DNA of 64,000 bases from NCBI GenBank assembly GCA_020832085.1, contig JAFIFJ010000030.1:1-64000 (forward strand). Reading direction: 5' to 3'. A model generated the notes under the pieces. It had not been told where the DNA came from. It searched no databases and worked only from the letters and a program-made list of their open reading frames with translations. Of the stretch, positions 1 through 8,296 are shown piece after piece. The position numbers and the translations under genes were made by a program. How positions within the stretch are numbered: the stretch's first letter is position 1; every line of letters begins with the position of its first letter. The stretch comes from Gammaproteobacteria bacterium. Its GTDB lineage: Bacteria > Pseudomonadota > Gammaproteobacteria > Pseudomonadales > Azotimanducaceae.

Positions 1-128
1 GTCGCTTCTGGTAGAGCGCTTCGCAATCGGCCCATTCGCTGCGCGAATAGGGCGCTCCCACAGTGCGTGTTCCAGTCTGAAAAGTTAATTCAAAATCAAA
101 TAGTTGTCGTATGTTTCATAAGAGGAGC
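1..128. other. Left edge, no gene recognised
   Basis: Non-coding edge downstream of the ArsA-like gene, whose stop is at 129. The last half is AT-rich. I see no RNA gene or clear terminator. The neighbouring gene to the left lies outside the window. Confidence 0.5.
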
Positions 129-1118
129 TCAGCCCCCCGGAAGCGCAATGCTGCGCAGGTCATCGAGTCCCTGGATCTCGTGGCTGCTGTAGTCGATGCG
201 CCAGCGCTGCAGGTCGCTGAAGGATCGGTCGATGGCGTCGAGGTGACGACGTTGGGTGGCGCGAAGCGCTGCGGCGAAATCCCCTTCCGCGGCTGCGGGA
301 ATGACCCGGTTGACCAGCAGCAGCGGCACCGACACGCCTCCTGCGGTGAGTTGCCGCACCATGCGTCGGGTCTCGTCCACCGACAGGGCATCCGGGTTGA
401 GCACCGGAATGAATCGGGTCCGGTCGGGATCCGTCAGCAGGGCGCGTAGCGCTTCAAAGCGCTGGCGTCGCCGGTGGAGGATGGTCGCGGCGCGGTCTTC
501 CGGTGACGCCGCCGTCGTGTCGCGTTCGCGCCAGGCAATCTGGGTTTCCCGACGTCTGGCCAGCATGGCCTCGGTCCAGATCGCCATGGTTTCCGGCAGG
601 CTCAGCAGCTGCAGGGTATGGCCGGTGGGCGCGGTATCGAAGATCAGCTCGTCATAGCGAGTGCCGAGATCGAGGATGCAGCGGACCACGGCCTCGAACA
701 GAGCCGCTTCGTGGGCTCCCGGGGCGGCAGCGGCGAGATCGGCCTGCTGCTCGGCCGCAGCCCGCAGTTCGGGGCTGCTGAGTTCCCGCAAGTTGGCCTT
801 CACCTCAGCGATGTAGTCGGCCAGGGCCTGATCGGGCGCCAGTTCGAGCGCGTCCAGGTCGGCCGTGACCGCCCGGGGTTCGCTGCCGAGTTTGCATCCA
901 AGCAGGTCACCCAAAGAGTGGGCTGGGTCGGTGGAGATCAGCAGCATCCGGTGCTGGGGGCCGGCATGCTGCAGCGCCCAGGCGGTGGCGCAGGTGGTCT
1001 TGCCCACACCGCCCTTGCCGCCAAAGAACGTGATCCGGGCGACGTTCTCGATGCCCGGTTTCGGCGGCGGCGCTTGGCGCAGCCCGGAGAACAGCTGCGA
1101 GATGCGCCTCAGCAGCAC
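129..1118 (-). CDS. ArsA/GET3-family ATPase
   Basis: Single-domain P-loop ATPase of the ArsA/Get3 (SIMIBI) class, 329 aa. Visible motifs are the deviant Walker A GGKGGVGKTT (about residues 33-42), STDPAHSLGDL just after it, and the switch motif FDTAPTGHTL around residue 160. These are the signature elements of the family that powers arsenite extrusion (ArsA) or tail-anchored protein handling (Get3). No arsB, arsR or arsC is nearby, so an arsenic role is not supported. The GTG start overlaps the stop of the small CC-ending gene, and that gene overlaps cstA, so the three are probably translated together. I infer a role linked to the CstA transporter or its small partner; the real client is unknown. 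Confidence 0.88.
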   Translation of the reverse strand: MLLRRISQLFSGLRQAPPPKPGIENVARITFFGGKGGVGKTTCATAWALQHAGPQHRMLLISTDPAHSLGDLLGCKLGSEPRAVTADLDALELAPDQALADYIAEVKANLRELSSPELRAAAEQQADLAAAAPGAHEAALFEAVVRCILDLGTRYDELIFDTAPTGHTLQLLSLPETMAIWTEAMLARRRETQIAWRERDTTAASPEDRAATILHRRRQRFEALRALLTDPDRTRFIPVLNPDALSVDETRRMVRQLTAGGVSVPLLLVNRVIPAAAEGDFAAALRATQRRHLDAIDRSFSDLQRWRIDYSSHEIQGLDDLRSIALPGG

Positions 1119-1393
1119 CGGAAACCGTCCACGGGGGAGTGCTCCATGCCCATGCGCCGGTGCCAGGCGTGGAAATCTTCCAGCAGGAACGGCATCAGTT
1201 CCAGGCAGTAGAAGGCGGCGGGATTGGGCACGCCCAGGGCCTCCGACATCACCAGCAGTCGGAACAGGTCCTCCTGACGGCGTTGACTGCGGCGCTGCTG
1301 ACGGCGAAACGGCGCTGCGTAGGATTCATCGAGAAAAGCCTCGATGCGACGCAGCAGCGCTACCGGCTGCTCAGTTCGCTTCCAGGACTTCAC
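1109..1393 (-). CDS. Small protein ending in Cys-Cys (cory-CC-star type)
   Basis: About 94 aa from a GTG at 1393 (an ATG at 1426 in the same frame is an alternative that overlaps cstA more deeply). It is rich in Arg and aromatic residues, has no membrane segment, and ends in FRCC directly before the stop. Size, the terminal Cys pair and its place between cstA and an ArsA-like ATPase fit the small family NCBI names 'cory-CC-star protein'; I recall that family from its name and neighbours and could not check it. The two terminal cysteines could bind metal or form a disulfide with the ATPase (inference). It overlaps cstA upstream and the ArsA-like gene downstream (GTGCTGCTGA serves as both end and start), which implies translational coupling. 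Confidence 0.7.
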   Translation of the reverse strand: MKSWKRTEQPVALLRRIEAFLDESYAAPFRRQQRRSQRRQEDLFRLLVMSEALGVPNPAAFYCLELMPFLLEDFHAWHRRMGMEHSPVDGFRCC

Positions 1394-3059
1394 TGGGTTC
1401 CCGCCGCTGGCGGACGGCCGCCACACCTTCGAGCAGCAGCCAAATGTTCAGCGCCAGCAGCAGCCCGCCCACCACCGTGAGCAGCAGGTTGCCCTGGGCC
1501 AGATAGTTGCCGACGTTGATGAACATGGCCCAGGTGGTGACGGTGGCGACGAACAGGAAGGGAATGAGCGTCAGCAGGTAGGGCCGCTTGGTGTACCAGA
1601 AGATCAGGGACAGGATCAGCAGCGACATGGCCGCGGTGAGCTGGTTGGTGGTCCCGAACAGCGGCCAGAGGATCATCCCGCCCTGACCGGGACGGTCAGG
1701 GTCGGCGAAGAAGGCCAGCGCCACGCAGAGGACGAACACCAGGCCGGTCGCAAAGTTGATGTTCGACAGGGCCGGCAGCTTGTATTGACGCCCGAGTTCC
1801 GCGAGGACGAAACGCTGCAGGCGCATGCTGGTATCGAGGCTGGTGGCGGCGAAGCACACGACCATCATCGAAACGAAAGTGGTGCCCAGCGCCACCGGCA
1901 AACCTAAGTGGCCCATGAAATTGCCCGCACCGCTGACGAAGGCGGCGATGCCGCTGGAGCTGGCATGGGCCCAGCTCTCGTAGTGGGTGTTCCAGGCCTC
2001 GAAGGTGGCGAAGCCGGCTGCGGTGGCCAGGATGGCGGCAACGGCCAGCAGGCCCTCACCGGTGGAACCCAGGTAGCCAATGAAACGGGCATCGGTCTCG
2101 CGGTTGAGCTGCTTGGACGTGGTGCCCGAACTCACCAGACCGTGAAAACCGGAGATGGCGCCGCAGGCGATGGTAACGAAGAGCAGCGGCAGCAGCGGCG
2201 GCGTGTCCGGCGGCACCGCCGTATTGAAGATCGGTGCGACGATTTCGGGGCGGCCGACGAAGACACCTAAGTAGATCATGATCAGGCCGATGAACAGCAG
2301 ATGGGCGTTCATGAAGTCCCGGGGCTGCAGCAGCAGCCAGACCGGCAGGCGCGAGGCGATGGCGCCGTAGGCAAGCATGATGGCGGTCCACCAGGCCACG
2401 CTGGGGACCCCGGCCATCTGCTCCGGCAGACTCACGGGTACCGCAGCGCCGACGCCGACTAAGGCCAGCATCAGCAGCAGGCCGATCAGGGCCGGCCACA
2501 GGACGCCCACACCTTTACGATAGATCAGCCAGCCAATGCCGATGGCGATGGGAATCTGCATCCAGTAGGGGATGACGCTGGCGGGAAAGTTGGTGAACAG
2601 GGTGCCGATGATCACCGCGAACACCGCATTCACCATCAGCATCAGGAAGAAGATGATCAGCAGGAACAGACTGAAGGCCCGCGGGCTGATCACCTTGCGG
2701 GCAATGGCCCCCATGGATTCACCGCGATTGCGGCTCGAAGCCCACAGGGTGCCGAAGTCGTGGATGCCGGCAATGAACACGGTCCCCACCAGAACCCAGG
2801 CCAATGCCGGCCCCCAGCCCCAGATCATGGCGATGGCCGGCCCGACGATGGGTGCTGCCCCGGCCACGGACGTGAAGTGATGGCCCCAGAGCACGAAGCG
2901 GTTGGTGGGGACGAAGTCGATGCCGTCATTGAAGCGATGGGCCGGAGTGATGTAGTCCGGGTCGAGCCGGAAAACCCGCTCTGCCAGGAACTTCGAGTAA
3001 AACCGGTAGCCCACGAAAAACGCGGCAAAGGCGAACAGGGCCAGCATCCAGCTCGTCAA
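1371..3059 (-). CDS. cstA: Carbon starvation protein A family transporter
   Basis: Polytopic inner-membrane protein of the CstA family, which takes up pyruvate or peptides during carbon limitation. About 562 aa with some 14-16 hydrophobic segments. Family hallmarks near the N-terminus include FNDGIDFVPTNRFVLWGHHF and the following GPAIAMIWGWGPA; SGTTSKQLNRETDA and FGTTNQLTAAM are further conserved stretches. I chose the TTG at 3059 because AGGAG lies 8 nt upstream; the in-frame ATG at 3086 has no ribosome site. It is shorter than E. coli CstA (about 700 aa) and matches the compact form. It is first in an overlapping trio with the CC-ending protein and the ArsA-like ATPase. The MFS gene upstream is separated by a hairpin cluster and is probably a distinct unit. 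Confidence 0.9.
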   Translation of the reverse strand: MTSWMLALFAFAAFFVGYRFYSKFLAERVFRLDPDYITPAHRFNDGIDFVPTNRFVLWGHHFTSVAGAAPIVGPAIAMIWGWGPALAWVLVGTVFIAGIHDFGTLWASSRNRGESMGAIARKVISPRAFSLFLLIIFFLMLMVNAVFAVIIGTLFTNFPASVIPYWMQIPIAIGIGWLIYRKGVGVLWPALIGLLLMLALVGVGAAVPVSLPEQMAGVPSVAWWTAIMLAYGAIASRLPVWLLLQPRDFMNAHLLFIGLIMIYLGVFVGRPEIVAPIFNTAVPPDTPPLLPLLFVTIACGAISGFHGLVSSGTTSKQLNRETDARFIGYLGSTGEGLLAVAAILATAAGFATFEAWNTHYESWAHASSSGIAAFVSGAGNFMGHLGLPVALGTTFVSMMVVCFAATSLDTSMRLQRFVLAELGRQYKLPALSNINFATGLVFVLCVALAFFADPDRPGQGGMILWPLFGTTNQLTAAMSLLILSLIFWYTKRPYLLTLIPFLFVATVTTWAMFINVGNYLAQGNLLLTVVGGLLLALNIWLLLEGVAAVRQRREPSEVLEAN

Positions 3060-3100
3060 AAGGTCATCTCCTGATTGGCGGGCCATGGATGGCCCGCGCG

Positions 3101-3193
3101 CAGATCAATCGCGTAAGTGATTGATCTGTCGTGCCCGATCTGCGGACATGTGCCGCAGATCGGCATGAAAAAGTCCATGGACGGACTTTTTCA
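3101..3193. repeat. Three consecutive hairpins between MFS and cstA
   Basis: Three back-to-back inverted repeats: a 10-bp stem (CAGATCAATC, 3101-3110 with 3119-3128), an 11-bp stem (CCGATCTGCGG, 3135-3145 with 3153-3163), and an 11-bp stem TGAAAAAGTCC (3166-3176 with 3183-3193) whose complement ends in a T-run. The third could terminate transcription leaving the MFS gene on the minus strand. The stack might also attenuate or stabilise the cstA leader. Seen directly; function is inferred. Confidence 0.7.
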
Positions 3194-3242
3194 GCAAACG
3201 GTTAGTGGGCCGCAGGACTCTATCCCGGTCGGGCCGCCCGAC

Positions 3243-4463
3243 TCAACGGGGCGGCGGCAAACGGTAGACCGCAATGGCCGCCGGAACGAACAGCAGCGCG
3301 AACAGGCCGAAGGCAATGTCGTAGCTGCCGGTGCGATCGAAGATCCAGCCGGAGAACAGCGGACCCAAGGAAGCCATGGTGATGAACAGCATGCCGAGAC
3401 CCATCACGCGCCCGAACGACGCCGCACCAAAGCGGCTGCCGTAGACCACGGCCATCAGGGTCAGGATGCCTCCGCCGGCTACACCCATGAGGATCGCAGC
3501 GAGGATCAGGGTCAGCAGCGCCGGCGTGCCCATGAGCATAAGCAGTGCGCCACCCATGCCGGCGGCCATCACGTAATAGAGCCAGCGGTGGTCGATGCGG
3601 TCCGCCGCGGCGCCGAAGGCGAACTTGCCGGCGATCATGGCAGCGGAACTCAGGGAAATCAGCAGTGCCGCATAGCTGGTGGGATGGCCGAGATCCCGGG
3701 TCAGGGCGCCGAGGTTGAACTGCATGGCGCCGAAGGCCGCGTTGGTGGGCAGAAAGGCCACCACGGCGATCCAGAACATGGGGGTGCGCAGGATGTCACC
3801 CACCTGCCACTGCCGCGCTTCGATGCTGGCCCGGCTCTCCACATGGGCCTCGGCGCTGAGGGCCGCAGGCTCAGGTGGTTCACGCCGGAGAATGAGCCAG
3901 GCAATGGGCGTGATGGTCAGCAGGGCGAGCAGGGAGAGGACCTGCATGGTGATGCGCCAACCGAAATGTTCGATCAGGGCACCGGTGAGAAAGGGAAAGG
4001 CGAAGCCGCCGATGGAGGTACCGATGGCCGAGATGCCGAGCGCCATCCCGCGCTTGTCGAGAAACCAGCGGGTGACCAGGGTCTGGGCCGCCAGCGGGCC
4101 GGCCATGGCCATCCCCAACGGCATCACCAGGGCGTAGAGGGCGATGATCTGCCACATGGCGGTGGCCATGGAAGCCAGCCAGAGGCCACAGCTCAAGGCA
4201 AAGGTGCCGATGATCACCAGGCTGCGCATGGACAGGGCATCCATGGCCCGTCCTGCCATGGGGCTGAGCAGACCGACACCCACCTGAAGGAGGGTAATCG
4301 TGATCATGACCCGACTGCGGCTGACTTCGAAGGTCTCCAGCCACGGCACGACGAAGAGGGCGAAACAATAGATCAGGATGCCGATGGTCACAGCCTGGAA
4401 GGCCAGCGTCAGACCGACGACGTTCCAGCCGTAGTGCCAGTCAGAGTGCCAGGGTGTCTGCAT
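3243..4463 (-). CDS. MFS transporter
   Basis: Major facilitator superfamily permease, 406 aa, with 12 predicted transmembrane segments in two halves joined by a charged loop near residues 190-220 (RREPPEPAALSAEAHVES). The N-terminal HYGWNVVGLTLAF and the loop FLDKRGMALGISAIGTSIGG resemble the oxalate/formate and monocarboxylate-type MFS group, where a W-F-x-x-R-G motif is common. Substrate cannot be told from sequence; a carboxylate is plausible given the CstA gene next door. It reads leftwards and is followed by the hairpin cluster. The BCCT gene on the other side is divergent, starting about 195 bp away. Confidence 0.85.
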   Translation of the reverse strand: MQTPWHSDWHYGWNVVGLTLAFQAVTIGILIYCFALFVVPWLETFEVSRSRVMITITLLQVGVGLLSPMAGRAMDALSMRSLVIIGTFALSCGLWLASMATAMWQIIALYALVMPLGMAMAGPLAAQTLVTRWFLDKRGMALGISAIGTSIGGFAFPFLTGALIEHFGWRITMQVLSLLALLTITPIAWLILRREPPEPAALSAEAHVESRASIEARQWQVGDILRTPMFWIAVVAFLPTNAAFGAMQFNLGALTRDLGHPTSYAALLISLSSAAMIAGKFAFGAAADRIDHRWLYYVMAAGMGGALLMLMGTPALLTLILAAILMGVAGGGILTLMAVVYGSRFGAASFGRVMGLGMLFITMASLGPLFSGWIFDRTGSYDIAFGLFALLFVPAAIAVYRLPPPR

Positions 4464-4657
4464 GCCCCCGAAAGACCCCGCGAGTTCGAAAGCGCGCCAC
4501 GATACAACAATGGTGGCGCTGTGGCGCCCTCGGGCGACACCTCGCGCTGCGGCCCCCTCCTCGAAGCGGCACGGGCAGGCGGGTGTCGATCTGCATCTCC
4601 GGCTTCGATCCGGTAGGGTAGCTGCGATTCGATCTTTTGCTTCGGGGGTGCTGCAGG

Positions 4658-6283
4658 ATGCTCGATCGACTGGCGGCGGTACTGGGCCTGAGCGCCATTC
4701 CGGTGGTGTTCTTCGGGTCAGCCGGTCTGGCTGTGCTGTTCGTGGCTTTCGCTTTGCCCTTCTCGGAGCAGTTCGCAGCCTTCTTCGGGCTGCTGACGGA
4801 CTTCACGGTCACCTACTTCGGCTGGTTCTACATCCTCAGCGTCACCGGCCTGCTGATCTTCCTGATCTGGGTGGCCCTGTCCCGCTACGGCAGCATTCGA
4901 CTCAGCCAGGACCACGAGCGTCCGGAGTTCGGAACCTGGACCTGGTTCACCATGCTGTTCGCGGCCGGGATCGGCACCATCCTCATGTTCTGGGGTGTGG
5001 CCGAGCCGATCTCCCACTTCGCGACGCCGCCATTCGAAGGCGTGGAGCCGAAGAGCCGGGAGAGCGCCGAGCTGGCCATGCAGATCGCGCTCTATCACTT
5101 CGGGCTGCACACCTGGACCATTTTCACCCTGCCGGCCCTGGCCATCGGCTACTTCACCTACCGCCAGGGGCTGCCGATGCGTATCAGCAGCCTGTTCTAC
5201 ACCCTCTTAGGCCGCAGGATCTTCGGCCCCATCGGCTGGACCATCGACATCATCGCGGTGCTCGGAACGCTGTTCGGAGTGGCGGTGTCGGTGAGCCTCG
5301 GAACGCTGCAGCTCAACAGCGGGCTGGCTCACCTGCTGGGGATCGAGCAGGGGGACCTGTCGCGGACGGTGATTGTCGCAGTCATCACCCTGGTGGCCAC
5401 GATCTCGGTGGTGCTCGGCCTGGATCGCGGCATCAAACGACTGTCCCAGTTCAACATCGTGCTGGCGCTGTTCATTCTTCTGTTCATCTGGGTCGCGGGG
5501 CCGACCCTGTTCCTGACCGCCGGAACAGTGGAGAACATCGGCAACTACCTCCAGGCCCTGCCGCGTCTGGCGTTCTGGACCGAGTCCTTCCAGGGCACCG
5601 AGTGGCAACGCAGCTGGACGGTCTTCTACTGGGCCTGGACCATCTCCTGGGCGCCTTACGTGGGGATGTTCATTGCGCGCATTTCCAAGGGGCGCACCAT
5701 CCGCCAGTTCGTGGGTGGTGCGCTGGGGGCGCCGCTTCTGTTCACGGTGGTGTGGTTCTCGGTGTTCGGGCTGGCCGCCTTCGATCTCGAACTCGTCCGC
5801 GGTGTGGACGTGGCGAGCCACGTCCAGGCCGACGTCTCCGTGGCGCTGTTCCGCTTCCTCGAACAGTTCCCGCTCTCGACCCTGACTTCACTGCTCAGCG
5901 TCGTGATCATCGTCGTCTTCCTGACCACCTCCGCCGATTCGGCAGCCCTGGTCATCGATCAGCTCACGCGGCGTGATGATCAACCGTCACGGACCGCCCA
6001 GCGGGCGTTCTGGACCGTGCTCCTGGGTGCCATTGCCGCCACCCTGCTGCTGGGAGGCGGGCTCGATGCACTGCAGAACGTGATCACGACCCTGGGCTTT
6101 CCCTTCTGCCTGCTGCTGGTGTTCATGGCCGTGGCGCTGACCCAGGCCCTGCATGCCGACTACCTTGGGTATTCCCTCGAGGACCTTGTCGAGGGGCGGG
6201 CGCCGCCCATGGATCCCATGGGAGGCGACACCGAGTCGGTCATGAAGGACGAGCGTCCGGTGCCGCGGGGTCGGCACGACTGA
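4658..6283 (+). CDS. BCCT-family transporter (betaine/choline/carnitine)
   Basis: Sodium- or proton-coupled uptake of quaternary ammonium compounds, usually for osmoprotection. 541 aa from the ATG at 4658; a TTG seven codons upstream is in frame but less likely. Twelve hydrophobic segments. Family signatures are MLFAAGIGTILMFWGVAEP in the third segment, YHFGLHTWTIF, and the substrate-site stretch WTVFYWAWTISWAPYVGMF with the aromatic residues that line the binding pocket in BetP, followed by GRTIRQFVGG. It lacks the long regulatory tails of BetP. It converges with the sugar dehydrogenase gene, and the space between them carries a hexamer-based repeat. A substrate of betaine, choline or ectoine type is inferred. 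Confidence 0.92.
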   Translation: MLDRLAAVLGLSAIPVVFFGSAGLAVLFVAFALPFSEQFAAFFGLLTDFTVTYFGWFYILSVTGLLIFLIWVALSRYGSIRLSQDHERPEFGTWTWFTMLFAAGIGTILMFWGVAEPISHFATPPFEGVEPKSRESAELAMQIALYHFGLHTWTIFTLPALAIGYFTYRQGLPMRISSLFYTLLGRRIFGPIGWTIDIIAVLGTLFGVAVSVSLGTLQLNSGLAHLLGIEQGDLSRTVIVAVITLVATISVVLGLDRGIKRLSQFNIVLALFILLFIWVAGPTLFLTAGTVENIGNYLQALPRLAFWTESFQGTEWQRSWTVFYWAWTISWAPYVGMFIARISKGRTIRQFVGGALGAPLLFTVVWFSVFGLAAFDLELVRGVDVASHVQADVSVALFRFLEQFPLSTLTSLLSVVIIVVFLTTSADSAALVIDQLTRRDDQPSRTAQRAFWTVLLGAIAATLLLGGGLDALQNVITTLGFPFCLLLVFMAVALTQALHADYLGYSLEDLVEGRAPPMDPMGGDTESVMKDERPVPRGRHD

Positions 6284-6370
6284 CAGCGAAGCCTGCGGCG
6301 TGAGTACACGCGCGTCGATGACCTCAATCGAAGCCAGCAGCATCTGCTTCGGCAATGCCCTTCGAGACTG

Positions 6371-6420
6371 AAATCGGGATCGTTATCGAAATCGATCCCG
6401 ATAGCGATCCCGATAGCGAT
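6371..6420. repeat. ATCGGG/ATAGCG repeat between convergent genes, copy A
   Basis: A stem ATCGGGATCG (6373-6382) pairs perfectly with CGATCCCGAT (6393-6402) and is followed by further CGATCCCGAT and AGCGAT units. The same motif family recurs at 8246-8269 and 51576-51678, each time between convergent genes. Confidence 0.8.
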
Positions 6421-6445
6421 AGACCCGACCGCTCGCGCTCGCCCG

Positions 6446-7555
6446 TCACTGCGCCGGGCGTATCCGCAGCACCTTCCCGTCCGCCTCATCCGTGAGCACG
6501 TAAATGAAGCCATCCGGACCGGTGCGGACATCGCGGACGCGGCTGCTGATCTCCTCGAAGACCTTGCCGTGGTCGATGGCGCCGTCCGCCGTCAGCGATA
6601 CCCGGCGGATGCTGCGTTCGGCCAGGGCGCCCACGAAGAGCTGTCCGCGCCAGTCCGGAAAGGCCTCGCCGTCGTAGTAGGTCAGGCCCGAGGGTGCCGT
6701 GGAGGGTGTCCAGTCCACCAGTGGCTGCTCCATGCCCGGATACTCGGTGAAGGGTGAGATCCGCGCGCCGGTGTAGTCGATACCGTGAGTGATGACCGGC
6801 CAGCCATAGTTACGCCCTGTCTGCAGCCGGTTCAATTCGTCGCCACCCTGGGGACCATGTTCGTGCTGGAATACCCGGCCATCAGGGGTCACCACGAGGC
6901 CCTGGGCATTGCGGTGCCCATAAGTCCAGATGCTGTCCAGAGCATCCGGATTGCCGACGAAGGGGTTATCGGCAGGGATGCCGCCATCCGGCCGAATGCG
7001 AATGGTCTTGCCCCGGGTGTTGTCCAGGCGCTGGGCATCCTCCCGGTAGTTGAAGCCGTCGCCGGTGGTGAACAGCAGGGTGCCATCGGGCAGGAAGGCG
7101 AGACGCCCGCCATAGTGGGCGGCGGTGCGCTGTTTCGGCGTGCCGCTGAAGATCACCTCGAGATCCTCGAGGCGATCCTCGATCAGGCGGGCCCGGGCCA
7201 CACGTGGCGTGTTGGCCCTGTCGTCGCCGTGGGCATAGCTCAAGTAGATCACGCCGGTCTCGACAAAATCGGGATCGGGCAGAACGTCGAACAGACCCGC
7301 CTGGCTGCGGGCGAACACGGGGGGTACGCCCGCGATCGGTTCCGATACCGTGCCGCTCTCGCTGAGGCGGCGCAGGCGACCATCGCGCTCGGTGAGGAGA
7401 TAGCTGCCATCGGGCAGGAAGGCGATGCTCCAGGGAAAGGCGATGCCTTCCGCGAAGGTCTCGATCCTGTAGTTCTGGGCGGCGGCAGATGTTGCTGCGA
7501 TGAGCGAGAAGATGACGAGCAGCAAGCTGAGACCGCGAGTAGAGGCTGGATTCAT
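6446..7555 (-). CDS. PQQ-dependent sugar (aldose) dehydrogenase, periplasmic
   Basis: Soluble beta-propeller quinoprotein related to E. coli YliI and Acinetobacter GdhB, oxidising aldose sugars in the periplasm. 369 aa. A signal peptide covers residues 1-26 (hydrophobic SLLLVIFSLIAATSAAA, cleavage before QNYR). Propeller signatures include FPWSIAFLPDGSYLLTERDG, HYGGRLAFLPDGTLLFTTGD, HGPQGGDELN (the metal/PQQ-site loop) and NYGWPVITHG near the family's usual positions; PSGLTYYDGEAFPDWRG and VRTGPDGFIYVLTDE close the fold. No PQQ-synthesis gene is in the window, so holoenzyme formation depends on genes elsewhere or imported cofactor. It converges with the BCCT gene and is divergent from the small membrane protein gene. 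Confidence 0.9.
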   Translation of the reverse strand: MNPASTRGLSLLLVIFSLIAATSAAAQNYRIETFAEGIAFPWSIAFLPDGSYLLTERDGRLRRLSESGTVSEPIAGVPPVFARSQAGLFDVLPDPDFVETGVIYLSYAHGDDRANTPRVARARLIEDRLEDLEVIFSGTPKQRTAAHYGGRLAFLPDGTLLFTTGDGFNYREDAQRLDNTRGKTIRIRPDGGIPADNPFVGNPDALDSIWTYGHRNAQGLVVTPDGRVFQHEHGPQGGDELNRLQTGRNYGWPVITHGIDYTGARISPFTEYPGMEQPLVDWTPSTAPSGLTYYDGEAFPDWRGQLFVGALAERSIRRVSLTADGAIDHGKVFEEISSRVRDVRTGPDGFIYVLTDEADGKVLRIRPAQ

Positions 7556-7682
7556 GACGGGCTACCTGATGGTTGGGGCTTCACCTGAGCGGAGTAAAAG
7601 GTCACCATGACGGCCAGTTCCGGGTGCTCTGGGGTTCAGCAACCACACCGTTCCTGCACGGCATCGAATCAGGACAACAATA

Positions 7683-8129
7683 ATGATCCTACGCTTCATT
7701 CTGGCATTTCTCGCTGCCGTCTTGGTATCGGCCGCACTGGCCGCCGCTGCGTCGACGCAGTTCGTCCTCGCTGAACTTGCCCGCCTCGGCGTCGAGATCA
7801 GCTTCGCCGACCGCCTGAGCATGACCGCCCACGACGTCATCGGCATGGGCCGCCTCTACCTGCCCGTCATCGGTGTCGGCTTCCTGCTGGCCTTTGGCGT
7901 TGCGGCACTGGTGATCCGTTATCTGCTGCCAGGTTGGTCGGTACTGGGCTATTCGCTGGCAGGCTTCACGGCCATCCTGGCCATCATTCTCATCATGATC
8001 GTTGCCTTCGGCCTGGTGCCCATTGCGGGCGCTCGCAGCATTCCCGGCATGCTCAGTCAGTGCCTGTCCGGTGCCGTCGGCGGCTACCTCTTCGCACGGA
8101 TGCTCCACTGGCGAAGGACTGCAGTCTGA
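7683..8129 (+). CDS. Small four-helix membrane protein, unknown function
   Basis: 148 aa, with four hydrophobic segments at roughly residues 5-27, 58-80, 88-112 and 122-140. Between the first and second segments is a polar stretch containing RLSMTAHDVIGMGRLY. I recognise no catalytic motif and cannot assign a family. The ATG at 7683 has a weak AGGA about 9 nt upstream. It starts about 130 bp from the divergent sugar dehydrogenase and converges with the aminotransferase gene, with a copy of the hexamer repeat between them. It looks like a real gene because the hydrophobic pattern is regular and no antisense frame gives a sensible product. Confidence 0.7.
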   Translation: MILRFILAFLAAVLVSAALAAAASTQFVLAELARLGVEISFADRLSMTAHDVIGMGRLYLPVIGVGFLLAFGVAALVIRYLLPGWSVLGYSLAGFTAILAIILIMIVAFGLVPIAGARSIPGMLSQCLSGAVGGYLFARMLHWRRTAV

Positions 8130-8245
8130 GGAGTCGGGTTTGTTCGGCCGAACAGTGAGGTACTGGAACACAGTCGTCCAGGGGCGTGGATCGCAATCAA
8201 ACTCGATCCCTTGCTCTCCCTGCCCGAGGTTGGTTTCGCCTTGCT

Positions 8246-8269
8246 TCGATAGCGATCCCGATCCCGAAG
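8246..8269. repeat. ATCGGG/ATAGCG repeat between convergent genes, copy B
   Basis: TCGATAGCGATCCCGATCCC followed by GAAG, the shortest copy of the family also seen at 6371-6420 and 51576-51678. Related CGATCCC and AATCGCAT fragments lie on both sides (about 8190-8300). Confidence 0.7.
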
Positions 8270-8296
8270 CACTCAGACCCGGCAATCGCATAGCAA

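Noticed and set aside
129-1118. Arsenite-efflux ATPase (arsA)
   Set aside because: No ars genes are nearby and the gene is tied to cstA, so only the family name is supported.
3117-4616. 499-codon plus-strand frame across the MFS gene
   Set aside because: Very rich in Gly, His, Gln and Arg, without domains, and antisense to a clear 12-helix permease.
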